Positions 18,413 to 26,103 of a stretch of DNA of 64,000 nucleotides are shown here, one piece after another. Position 1 is the first letter of the stretch; each line of letters opens with the position of its first letter. The DNA is taken from positions 55,826 to 119,825 of the forward strand of contig CADAGX010000005.1 of assembly GCA_902787575.1 (NCBI GenBank), written 5' to 3'. Origin of the DNA: an uncultured Bacteroidales bacterium (lineage in GTDB: Bacteria > Bacteroidota > Bacteroidia > Bacteroidales > Bacteroidaceae). The position numbers and the translations under genes were made by a program. Under the pieces are notes generated by a model. It searched no databases. It worked only from the letters and a program-made list of their open reading frames with translations, and had not been told where the DNA came from.

Positions 18413-19520
18413 GACAATTCTCGTGTCCATGATGGCCGCAGTGGCCGGCATGGCAACCCTCGCATCCTGCGGAGACGATGACGACGAACCCAAAGTGGTG
18501 AACGGCAACGGAGAGGAAGTAGTGCTGGGCAGCAACTACATGAAGTATCAGGCAGCCGTAGATGCCGATGTGAAGAAAGCCAAGAAGCACGACAAGGCCA
18601 TCCTGCTCGTAGCCTTCGGCTCGACTTGGAACAACGCGTTCCTCGCCTTTGATGCTACAAAGAAAGCCTACGAAACAGAGTTCCCCGACTGCGATGTCTA
18701 TGTAAGCTACAGCTCCGCCATCTGCATCAACCGAGCTGCTGCAGGCGAGAACGCAGACGAGCAGGGCAACATCGTGAAGCGCAACTACTACGCTCCCAAC
18801 TTCTGGCTCCACGCTTTCGCCACGGCTAAGTACAAGGACATCACGGTGCAGTCGCTGCAGGTGATTCCCGGCGAGGAGTACAGCCGCGTAATCAATTACA
18901 TCAAGGACTTTGCCAACAACTATCTGGGCGACCTCGACGACGAATATCTGAAGGGACTCGACGGACACCTCTGGCTGGGCACTCCGCTGCTCAACAACAC
19001 AGATGATGTGGCTCATGTGGCCGACCTCATCCACCAGCTGTACAGCCAGAAGGCACAGGAAGGCGTGGTGGCATTCATGGGACACGGCAACCCCGACACC
19101 TACGACACCTACAAGGCCAACATCCGCTACACACAGCTCGAAGAGGCACTGCAGCTGAAGAGCACCAACTACTTTGTGGGAACCGTAGATATGGACGGCA
19201 ACTACAAGCAAGACGTGCTGCAGAGAATGCAGCAGAAAGGCATCACTGGCGGAAAGATAAACCTCTATCCCCTGATGAGCATCTGCGGCGACCACGGACA
19301 CAATGACATGGCCGGCGAGGGCGAAGACTACTGGGATGCAGAAGAAGAGGAGAGCGAAGACAACAGCTGGTTTGAATACTTCAGCCACAAAGGCTATCAG
19401 CCTGTCTCCAACCTCTTCGGTCTGCTCGAAGTGGAGGCACTCCGCAACGTGTGGATTGAGCACACCAAGAATCCCGTGGAGCTCGAGGACTACTACCACT
19501 CGATGTATCCCGAAGAATAA
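18402..19520 (+). CDS. cbiK: lipoprotein CbiK-type cobaltochelatase
   Basis: 372 aa. The chelatase fold is clear: LLVAFGSTW (~68-76), QVIPGEEY (153-160), AFMGHGNP with His228, and LMSICGDHGHNDMAG with His298, matching the two active-site His regions of Salmonella CbiK (MGHG and GDHxxNDM). That enzyme inserts Co2+ into sirohydrochlorin in the cytoplasm. Here the N-terminus is a lipobox, LASC23, followed by GDDDDEP, an acidic run like the surface-export signal of Bacteroidota lipoproteins. The protein is therefore probably outside the inner membrane, perhaps on the cell surface. P. gingivalis IhtB, a hemin-binding outer-membrane lipoprotein of the same family, is the closest known parallel. It may remove or exchange metals on tetrapyrroles for uptake rather than serve the biosynthetic step. 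Confidence 0.9.
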   Translation: MKIKTILVSMMAAVAGMATLASCGDDDDEPKVVNGNGEEVVLGSNYMKYQAAVDADVKKAKKHDKAILLVAFGSTWNNAFLAFDATKKAYETEFPDCDVYVSYSSAICINRAAAGENADEQGNIVKRNYYAPNFWLHAFATAKYKDITVQSLQVIPGEEYSRVINYIKDFANNYLGDLDDEYLKGLDGHLWLGTPLLNNTDDVAHVADLIHQLYSQKAQEGVVAFMGHGNPDTYDTYKANIRYTQLEEALQLKSTNYFVGTVDMDGNYKQDVLQRMQQKGITGGKINLYPLMSICGDHGHNDMAGEGEDYWDAEEEESEDNSWFEYFSHKGYQPVSNLFGLLEVEALRNVWIEHTKNPVELEDYYHSMYPEE

Positions 19521-19536
19521 GCGCGAGAAGCATACC

Positions 19537-19566
19537 GGAAGCCTCTGCCGGCTTTCGTGATTTTTC
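19537..19566 (+). terminator. possible attenuating terminator within the operon
   Basis: A 7-bp stem (GGAAGCC 19537-19543 with GGCTTTC 19550-19556, one G-T pair) with a 6-base loop is followed by GTGATTTTTCT. It lies 17 bases after the chelatase stop and could reduce transcription into btuF. The stem is short and the T-run is offset, so read-through is likely. Confidence 0.5.
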
Positions 19567-19584
19567 TGAAATAAAATGTGTGTG

Positions 19585-19639
19585 AAATAGGACCGCCAGT
19601 GAGGGCGCACCAGAAACCCTCGCTCGGCGAGTCCTATTT
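19585..19639 (+). other. long near-perfect hairpin before btuF
   Basis: Three helices stack with only single-base bulges: AAATAGGAC with GTCCTATTT, CGCC with GGCG, and AGTGAGGG with CCCTCGCT (one T-G pair). Together this is about 21 pairs closing an 11-base loop. No T-run follows. The btuF ATG is 19 bases downstream. It is either a structured regulatory RNA or a small mobile inverted repeat. Confidence 0.8.
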
Positions 19640-19657
19640 AGCCGTAAAAAAAGAGAG

Positions 19658-20800
19658 ATGAGACGAATACTATTTGCAGTCGCCGTGTCAGCGACGTTGC
19701 TCTCCTGCGGAAACCGCGTCCACAGCGGCGAAAGGCTCGTGGCAGACGAACTCTTCATGGCGCAGGACTCGGCACTCGCCAGAGCCGAGGAGTTCAGCGA
19801 CACGGTGGAGATAAAATATGCCCGAGGCCTGCAAGTCAGATACGAAGCCGACGGAGTACACATCCTCGTGTCGAATCCCGACCCCTCGCTCAGCCAGCGG
19901 CAGACAGAGGAGTTCGTGCTCACGGCGCCACTTAGCCGTTTCGTCTGCACCACAGCGCTGCAGCTGGGCGCCTTCGAGGCGCTGGAACTGGAAGACCGTG
20001 TGGTGGGCATCAACTCGCTGAAGAACCTCTTCTCGCCAGCCGTGAAACAGCAGATTCGCAGCGGGCAAACCCGCAAGATAGGCAAGGAAGGCAACTTCGA
20101 CCTGGAAGGCGTCTTGGCGCTGAAGCCCGACCTCATCCTTGTCAGCGCTTCCAAGCACGGAGGCTTCGAGGTGCTGCGCCAGTGCGGCGTGCCGCTCATC
20201 ACTCACCACGGCTACAAAGAGACCGACCCGCTGGGACAAGCCGAGTGGCTGAAGCTGGTGGGCTTGCTTACGGGCCAGACGCGCCGGGCAAATGCCGTCT
20301 TCGCCGACATCGAGAAGAAGTACCAGACGCTCCGCAGCGAGGTGGCAGCGCATTGCCAGCACTCGGCTGCAAAGTTGCCGACTGTCGCATCCGGCAGGCA
20401 GATTCGCGACGGCTGGTATGTGGTGGGCGGGCAGAGCTATATGGCACGTCTCTTTGCCGATGCCGGAGCCGAATATGTGATGGGCGGAGGCGAAGATTCC
20501 GGTGGCCGCACGCTCGACTTTGAGGCAGCATATGCGCGTGCCGTGCATGCCGATTTCTGGCAGACGGACGGCGCCTTCGACGGCGAATATACGTTGCAGA
20601 CGCTTGCGGCCGAAGACAACCGCTACGCCACGCTCGACGCCTTCCGCAGCCGTCGCGTGCTTTTCTGCAACTTCTCTCAGACGCCATACCGCGAGTTGGC
20701 GGCCGTGCAACCACACTTCCTGCTGGCCGATTTCGTGAAAGCCTTTCATCCCGAACTGCTTCCTCACTACAATCCTAAATACTACAAACTCATAAGATGA
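19658..20800 (+). CDS. btuF: BtuF-like corrinoid-binding lipoprotein of an ABC importer
   Basis: 380 aa with a lipobox LLSC17. It has the class III periplasmic binding protein layout: an N-lobe with VLTAPLSRFVCTTALQLGAFEAL and VVGINSLKNL, DLEGVLALKPDLILV, a long linking helix, and a C-lobe with WYVVGGQSYMARLFADAGAEYV. It would hold the corrinoid in the periplasm and pass it to the permease; the likely partner is the FecCD-type permease at 29642. The protein ends with an ATGA overlap into the adenosyltransferase gene. Iron-siderophore or heme binding is the alternative, as the family fold is shared, but the B12 operon context favours corrinoid. Confidence 0.88.
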   Translation: MRRILFAVAVSATLLSCGNRVHSGERLVADELFMAQDSALARAEEFSDTVEIKYARGLQVRYEADGVHILVSNPDPSLSQRQTEEFVLTAPLSRFVCTTALQLGAFEALELEDRVVGINSLKNLFSPAVKQQIRSGQTRKIGKEGNFDLEGVLALKPDLILVSASKHGGFEVLRQCGVPLITHHGYKETDPLGQAEWLKLVGLLTGQTRRANAVFADIEKKYQTLRSEVAAHCQHSAAKLPTVASGRQIRDGWYVVGGQSYMARLFADAGAEYVMGGGEDSGGRTLDFEAAYARAVHADFWQTDGAFDGEYTLQTLAAEDNRYATLDAFRSRRVLFCNFSQTPYRELAAVQPHFLLADFVKAFHPELLPHYNPKYYKLIR

Positions 20801-21351
20801 AAATTTACACCAAGACTGGCGACCAAGGCCAGACGTCGCTCGTGGGCGGACAGCGTGTGAGCAAATGCTGTCAGCGCCTCGAAAGCTACGGAACCATAGA
20901 CGAACTCAACTCATTTGTCGGTCTGTTGCTCACGTATTGCACTGAGCCGGCCGACCGCTCATTCCTTCTTTCTGTCCAAAACACACTCTTCGTGGTGGGC
21001 GGCTACCTCGCCACAGACAATTCGCAACGCGAAATCCGGCAGGGAAACATCGTCACGGGCGAAATGATTGCGGCTGCCGAACAGGAAATCGACCGCCTGC
21101 AAGCCATCCTGCCGCCGCTGCGGCTCTTCATTCTGCCGGGTGGCACGCGTGCTGCCTCGTGTGCCCATGTCTGTCGCACCGTTTGCCGTCGTGCAGAACG
21201 CGAAATCCTGCGGCTGGCCGAGACGGGAGCCGCGGTGGATGCCGAGCTTCTCTCGTACGTAAACCGCCTGAGCGACTACTTTTTCGTGTTGGCGCGCAAA
21301 CTCAATTGCGACGAAGGCGTAGAAGATATCATTTGGCAGCGACAAAAATAA
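20797..21351 (+). CDS. PduO-type cob(I)alamin adenosyltransferase
   Basis: 184 aa. It opens MKIYTKTGDQGQTSLVGGQRV, the ATP-binding start of the PduO/MMAB family, and has the YGTIDELNSFVG helix and the conserved AASCAHVCRTVCRRAEREI segment (usually R.....R..CRRAER) followed by YVNRLSDYFFVLAR. The enzyme transfers the 5'-deoxyadenosyl group from ATP to the cobalt of reduced corrinoid. Its ATG overlaps the btuF stop (ATGA), which indicates translational coupling of uptake and adenosylation. Confidence 0.95.
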   Translation: MKIYTKTGDQGQTSLVGGQRVSKCCQRLESYGTIDELNSFVGLLLTYCTEPADRSFLLSVQNTLFVVGGYLATDNSQREIRQGNIVTGEMIAAAEQEIDRLQAILPPLRLFILPGGTRAASCAHVCRTVCRRAEREILRLAETGAAVDAELLSYVNRLSDYFFVLARKLNCDEGVEDIIWQRQK

Positions 21352-21364
21352 GAACCAACAAACG

Positions 21365-23455
21365 ATGAAACGCCAAGCAATACTGTTGCCCCTCGCCCTT
21401 ATCTTTTCGGGTGTGGCGGCTGCACAGAAAACCGATTCGCTTCGCGCCGTAACGCTCAACCCTGTGGTCATCACCGGCACGGGCACTTATCACAAAGCCG
21501 ACAATTCGCCGGTGGCTGTGAGAGTCATTTCCGCCAAGGAGATACGCGACGCTCACGCCACCACGCTTCAGGAGGCGCTAACCAGACTCACGCCCAACGT
21601 TACGACACACACCAACGGCATGGGCACGTTCGTAAATTTCAATGGCGTGAGCGACGACTACGTTCAGATACTTGTCAACGGCAAGCGCGTGAGTGGCGAC
21701 GACCGTTGGAGCCGCATCAGCATGAATAACGTGAAGCGTATAGAAGTTTTCAGCGGTGCCGCCAGTTCCCTCTATGGCAGCGATGCCATTGCCGGCGTGA
21801 TAAATATCATTACCGATGACGGAAAGGAGCAACTCTCGGCCTCGTCTTCCACAAAAGTGCTCAACAACGGACGCTTCGCGCAGCACATAGACGTGGATGC
21901 CACCGCCGGCAAGTTCTCCTCCCGCACATCCTATACCCACCAGCAGGCCGACAACTGGCAGGTGAATCCCTATCAGACCTTCCGCGAGGGCGCGCAGGAA
22001 GTGCAGAAACTCACAGGGCGGCCCATGTCGACGGGCTTCCGCAGCGAGAACATCAGCGAGCAGTTCGACTGGAACTTCAGCCAGCAGTGGTCGGCCTACC
22101 TGCGCGGAGATTTCTACGACAACGTCACGCAGCGGCCACAGGGCGCCACATACTTCACGCAGAAGGTTACGACCGATGCCGCCACAGGCGGTAAGACCTA
22201 TACCTACAGCTCGCGTCAGGCATACACCTACGACCTGCATCACCGCTCGTACACGGTAGGCGGCGGAGCGCGCTGGGTGCCCAACCGCAACACCCACATC
22301 TATCTTGATGTCTATCGCGACAATTTCCGTTCCGACTACGACTATTGGCAGACGGCCACGAAGGAGGCGTACGACGAGACGCGGAAACGCACCCACTACA
22401 CCAACGAGACGCTGCGCGGCATCCTGCGTCTCGCCTCGTGGAACAAGCTTTCGGCCGGTGCGGAGTTCGTGCAGGAGACGCTCACCAGCGAGAGCGACAA
22501 CATCCACGGCCGACACACTCAGAGTTATAACCTCTTTGCGCAGGACGAGGTGCGCATTTTCAGCCCGTTGGAGGGTGTCGTGGGATTGCGCTACGTGCAG
22601 GACCGCAATTTCGGCGCGCACTTTACACCCAATGCAGGCCTCTTTTTCCATCTTGGCGGCTTCCGCGCCCGTGCCAGCTACGCGGCGGGCTACCGCACTC
22701 CTACGCTCTCGCAGCTCTATGCCACAGATCAGGCCAAGACGGCGGCCCGTTATACGCTCTACAACCCCACGCTGAATCCCGAGAAAAATCACTTCTGGAA
22801 TCTGAATCTCGAGTACGGAAACCACTGGATGACGGCCAGCCTGACCGGTTTCGTCAACCAGATTCGTGACATGATAAACTACCGCACGCTCACACAGGCC
22901 GAGGTGGCTGCAGATGCCAGCCTTGCCGCCTTGTATGCCGAAGGCTGGACCACCATCCGACAACGCGACAACATAGACCATGCCTCGCTTCGCGGCTTCA
23001 GTGCCAACGTCAAGTTTCTGATTCCCGGAGGCGTGACACTGGGCGGTGGCTACTCCTTCACCGACTCGGAGGCCAAGACGCAGACACTCGACAAAACGAC
23101 GCAGACCTACGTGACGGCTGTCTCGCCCGTCGATAAGTCGGTTCGCAACGTCGGCAACGTGCTTGCTGCGTGGGACGGCTCGTGGCGGCGCCACCACACC
23201 AACGTGACGCTGACCGGACATCTGCAGGGCCACCGCTACAGCAGCACGTATGGTTTTGCCGAAGGCTACAGCCAGTGGGACATCTGCGTGCGGCACTCCG
23301 TGCAGATGGAGCAGTTCGTCTTGGAGCCCGGCATAGGCATCGAAAATATTTTCAACGAGCGAGACACATCGCCCTGGACTTCCAACTATTCCACTGTCAG
23401 CCCCGGCCGTTCGTTTATGGTCAGCCTGGCGCTGAAATTTGACGCCCAGAAGTGA
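21365..23455 (+). CDS. BtuB-like TonB-dependent receptor 2
   Basis: 696 aa with a signal peptide (cleavage near VAAAQ), then NPVVITGTGTYHKADNSPV, the plug (VQILVNGKRVSGDDRWSRI, IEVFSGAASSLYGSDAIA) and barrel, ending SFMVSLALKF with the expected terminal aromatic near the C-terminus. Like receptor 1 it has no carboxypeptidase-like domain. The two receptors share the plan but differ clearly in sequence, so they likely recognise different corrinoids or chelates rather than being a recent duplication. It lies 13 bases after the adenosyltransferase and before the ring-synthesis genes. Confidence 0.92.
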   Translation: MKRQAILLPLALIFSGVAAAQKTDSLRAVTLNPVVITGTGTYHKADNSPVAVRVISAKEIRDAHATTLQEALTRLTPNVTTHTNGMGTFVNFNGVSDDYVQILVNGKRVSGDDRWSRISMNNVKRIEVFSGAASSLYGSDAIAGVINIITDDGKEQLSASSSTKVLNNGRFAQHIDVDATAGKFSSRTSYTHQQADNWQVNPYQTFREGAQEVQKLTGRPMSTGFRSENISEQFDWNFSQQWSAYLRGDFYDNVTQRPQGATYFTQKVTTDAATGGKTYTYSSRQAYTYDLHHRSYTVGGGARWVPNRNTHIYLDVYRDNFRSDYDYWQTATKEAYDETRKRTHYTNETLRGILRLASWNKLSAGAEFVQETLTSESDNIHGRHTQSYNLFAQDEVRIFSPLEGVVGLRYVQDRNFGAHFTPNAGLFFHLGGFRARASYAAGYRTPTLSQLYATDQAKTAARYTLYNPTLNPEKNHFWNLNLEYGNHWMTASLTGFVNQIRDMINYRTLTQAEVAADASLAALYAEGWTTIRQRDNIDHASLRGFSANVKFLIPGGVTLGGGYSFTDSEAKTQTLDKTTQTYVTAVSPVDKSVRNVGNVLAAWDGSWRRHHTNVTLTGHLQGHRYSSTYGFAEGYSQWDICVRHSVQMEQFVLEPGIGIENIFNERDTSPWTSNYSTVSPGRSFMVSLALKFDAQK

Positions 23456-23498
23456 GCGGCGCAACGTTTCATCCATCAACCTTCAACCCCAGAGAACA

Positions 23499-24902
23499 AT
23501 GAAGATTACAGTTGTGGGCATCGGTCCCGGCTCTCCGGAAGACATCACGCCTGCCGTGGCGCAAGCCCTGTCGCAGTGCGATGTAGTGGTGGGCTATAAA
23601 TATTATTTCCGGTTCCTAGCGCCGTTTCTCTCGGACGGCACGCAGTGTGTGGATTCCGGCATGAGGCGCGAGCAGGAGCGTGCCGAGGAAGCATTCCGCC
23701 TGGCCGAGGAGGGCCGGTCGGTGTGCGTGGTTTCCAGCGGCGATGCCGGCATCTATGGCATGGCCTCGCTGGTGCTCGAGCTGAAGCGCGTGCGCCAGAG
23801 CGCCATCGACGTGGAGATTCTGCCGGGCATCAGCGCGTTTCAGAAGGCTGCAGCCCTGCTTGGCGCTCCGATGAGCCACGATTTCTGTGTCATCTCGCTC
23901 AGCGACATACTTACGCCGTGGCAGCTGATAGAGAAACGCATTGTCGCAGCAGCGACGGCCGACTTCGTAACGGCTGTTTACAACCCTCGAAGCGAGGAAC
24001 GCTACTGGCAGTTGGCGCGGCTCAAGGAGCTGTTTCTCCAGCATCGCTCGCCCGAAACGCCTGTTGGCATCGTGCGGCAGGCCGGACGCGACGGCCAGAC
24101 GGTACGGCTGACGCCCCTGAAAGATTTTAATCCCGAGGAGGCAGACATGTTTACCATCGTTGTCTTGGGGAACAGCCAGTCGTACATTTGGCAAGACCGC
24201 CTTATCACGCCGCGCGGCTATCCTTTGGCAGCGGAGTCGGCGGGCGAGGAATACGGAGTGGGGCAGTCCATCATGATGCAGTCGTTCCGCACGATTCTGG
24301 GCGAACTGCGCGAGCCACGGCAGCCGCTGTGGCGACTTTGGCCGCTGCTGCACGCCGTTCACACGACGGCCGACTTCGAGATGGAACGCCTGCTGCGGGT
24401 GGACGAGCGCGCCACGGAGCTGCTTTTTCAGAAAGTACAGGCCGGAGCGTTGCGTACCATAGTGACGGACGTCTCGATGGTGGCCAGTGGCATCCGGCGT
24501 GGTGCACTCGAGCGGCTTGGGCTGAAGGCCGTCTGCTATATCAACGACCCGCGAGCCGTCGAAATGTCGCGTGCACAAGGTCTGACGCGAGCGCAGGCGG
24601 GCATCCGTCTGGCCGCAAGTGAGCATCCCGATGCACTCTACGCCTTCGGAAATGCGCCTACGGCACTGCTGGAGTTGTGCCGTCTCGTGCGTCGTGGCAA
24701 GTGCTGTCCGGCAGGCATCGTGGCGGCGCCTGTGGGATTTGTACACGTCGAGGAGAGCAAACATGCGGCCAAAGTCTTCACCGCCATCCCCAAGCTGATG
24801 GTGGAAGGCCGCAAGGGCGGCAGCGGACTGGCTGCCACATTGGTAAATAGCATTCTCACTTATGACGATGCCGAAGCACTCAGGCCGGGGAGGGACGTGT
24901 AG
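23499..24902 (+). CDS. fused precorrin-3B C17-methyltransferase (CobJ/CbiH) and precorrin-8X methylmutase (CbiC)
   Basis: 467 aa in two parts. Residues 1-~240 are a tetrapyrrole methylase: VVGIGPGSPEDITP, SGDAGIYGMA, EILPGISAFQKAAALLGAP, TAVYNPRSEER. It methylates C17 with ring contraction. Residues ~270-467 are the methylmutase: VHTTADFE with the family's catalytic His, DVSMVASGI, YAFGNAPTALLEL, VGFVHVEESK. It moves a methyl group from C11 to C12 to give hydrogenobyrinate or cobyrinate. I chose the ATG at 23499 (MKITVVGIGPG); the open frame reaches back into the receptor gene. It is followed one base later by cobL. The two steps are not consecutive in the pathway, so the fusion probably aids complex formation rather than direct channelling. 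Confidence 0.93.
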   Translation: MKITVVGIGPGSPEDITPAVAQALSQCDVVVGYKYYFRFLAPFLSDGTQCVDSGMRREQERAEEAFRLAEEGRSVCVVSSGDAGIYGMASLVLELKRVRQSAIDVEILPGISAFQKAAALLGAPMSHDFCVISLSDILTPWQLIEKRIVAAATADFVTAVYNPRSEERYWQLARLKELFLQHRSPETPVGIVRQAGRDGQTVRLTPLKDFNPEEADMFTIVVLGNSQSYIWQDRLITPRGYPLAAESAGEEYGVGQSIMMQSFRTILGELREPRQPLWRLWPLLHAVHTTADFEMERLLRVDERATELLFQKVQAGALRTIVTDVSMVASGIRRGALERLGLKAVCYINDPRAVEMSRAQGLTRAQAGIRLAASEHPDALYAFGNAPTALLELCRLVRRGKCCPAGIVAAPVGFVHVEESKHAAKVFTAIPKLMVEGRKGGSGLAATLVNSILTYDDAEALRPGRDV

Positions 24903-24903
24903 T

Positions 24904-26103
24904 ATGGAACAGCGCTTCGTGTTGATTGGGATTTGCGACAGCCAGTTTCAGGAATTGCCGGCCGCAGTTTTACAGATTATTGCACGTGGGAAAATTTTTT
25001 CCGGCGGGCGGCGTCATCATCAGCTCATGGAGTCGCGTCTGCCGGCGGGGCACAAATGGATAGATGTGACGGTGCCTCTCTCCGACGTTTACGCGCAGTA
25101 TGCCGAGGCGACGGACGAGATAGTGGTCTTTGTCTCGGGCGACCCGTTGTTTTTCGGCTTTGCATCCACCCTGCGCCGCCAGTTCCCCGGCTGTCTGCTG
25201 CGTGTCTTCCCAACGTTTAACTCCCTTCAGATGCTGGCCCACCGCATGCAGTTGCCCTACCAGTCGATGCGTTGCGTCTCGCTTACCGGCCGCGACTGGG
25301 ACGGTTTGGACCGCGCGCTCATAGAGGGCGAAGCGCTGATTGGTTGCCTTACAGACCGACAAAAAACGCCGCAGGCCGTCTGGGAACGGATGGCGACGTA
25401 TGGTTTCACCAATTACCAAATGACGGTCGGCGAGCAACTGGGCAACGAGGAGGCCGAACGTGTGGCCGACTTCGAGCCTGAGCACGCCTACGCCTTCCCC
25501 AACTGCCTTATCCTGCAGCGTCGCGAAGTGCGGCAGCGACCTTTTGGCATTCCGGAGTCGGATTTCCACCTGTTGGACGGACGCGCTCGCATGATAACGA
25601 AGATGCCCGTCCGCCTGCTTTCGCTCTCGCTGCTCGACCTTCGCCACCGCACTTCCTTCTGGGACATAGGTTTCTGCACGGGCAGCGTCAGCATCGAAGC
25701 CAAGCTTCAGTTCCCTCATTTGCGGGTTACGGCTTTCGAGGTTCGACAGGAGGGCCGCCGGCTGATGGAACTCAACAGCCGCCGCTTTGGCACACCCGGA
25801 ATAGCGACAGTGATTGGCGATTTCCTCGAGTCGGACCTCTCGCAGCTACCGCGCCCCGATGCAATCTTCGTGGGCGGACACGGCGGACGCCTCGAAGAAA
25901 TGCTCTGCCGCCTGCACGAGGTGGCACTGCCGGGTGCCACGCTGGTCTTAAATTCGGTGAGCGACGAGAGCCATGCCCTCTTCCTGCGCGCTGCGGCAGC
26001 CAGCGGATTCACGCTTTGCGGCCAGACGCGCATTGCCATAGATGAACACAATCCCATTACCATTCTGAAAGCAACAAAAGCACACTGCGATGATACGATT
26101 TGA
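24904..26103 (+). CDS. cobL: precorrin-6Y C5,15-methyltransferase (CbiE-CbiT fusion)
   Basis: 399 aa. The N-terminal ~200 residues are the CbiE tetrapyrrole methylase (LIGICDSQFQEL, FVSGDPLFFGFASTL, PTFNSLQMLAHRM). The C-terminal half is CbiT, a Rossmann methyltransferase with the SAM motif FWDIGFCTGSVSIEAK and FVGGHGGRLEEML. Together they methylate C5 and C15 and decarboxylate the ring-C acetate. I chose the ATG at 24904 (MEQRFVLIG), which starts one base after the previous stop; an in-frame ATG 14 codons upstream would overlap the previous gene and lacks similarity. The end overlaps the next gene by 14 bases. Confidence 0.94.
   Translation: MEQRFVLIGICDSQFQELPAAVLQIIARGKIFSGGRRHHQLMESRLPAGHKWIDVTVPLSDVYAQYAEATDEIVVFVSGDPLFFGFASTLRRQFPGCLLRVFPTFNSLQMLAHRMQLPYQSMRCVSLTGRDWDGLDRALIEGEALIGCLTDRQKTPQAVWERMATYGFTNYQMTVGEQLGNEEAERVADFEPEHAYAFPNCLILQRREVRQRPFGIPESDFHLLDGRARMITKMPVRLLSLSLLDLRHRTSFWDIGFCTGSVSIEAKLQFPHLRVTAFEVRQEGRRLMELNSRRFGTPGIATVIGDFLESDLSQLPRPDAIFVGGHGGRLEEMLCRLHEVALPGATLVLNSVSDESHALFLRAAAASGFTLCGQTRIAIDEHNPITILKATKAHCDDTI

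Noticed and set aside
16061-18535. Long open frame (over 800 codons) on the minus strand opposite receptor 1
   Set aside because: It is the antisense shadow of a GC-rich gene with clear family motifs on the plus strand and covers the riboswitch; it has no domain of its own.
19537-19657. Gap before btuF considered as a second cobalamin riboswitch
   Set aside because: It lacks the B12 box and other aptamer core segments and is too short.
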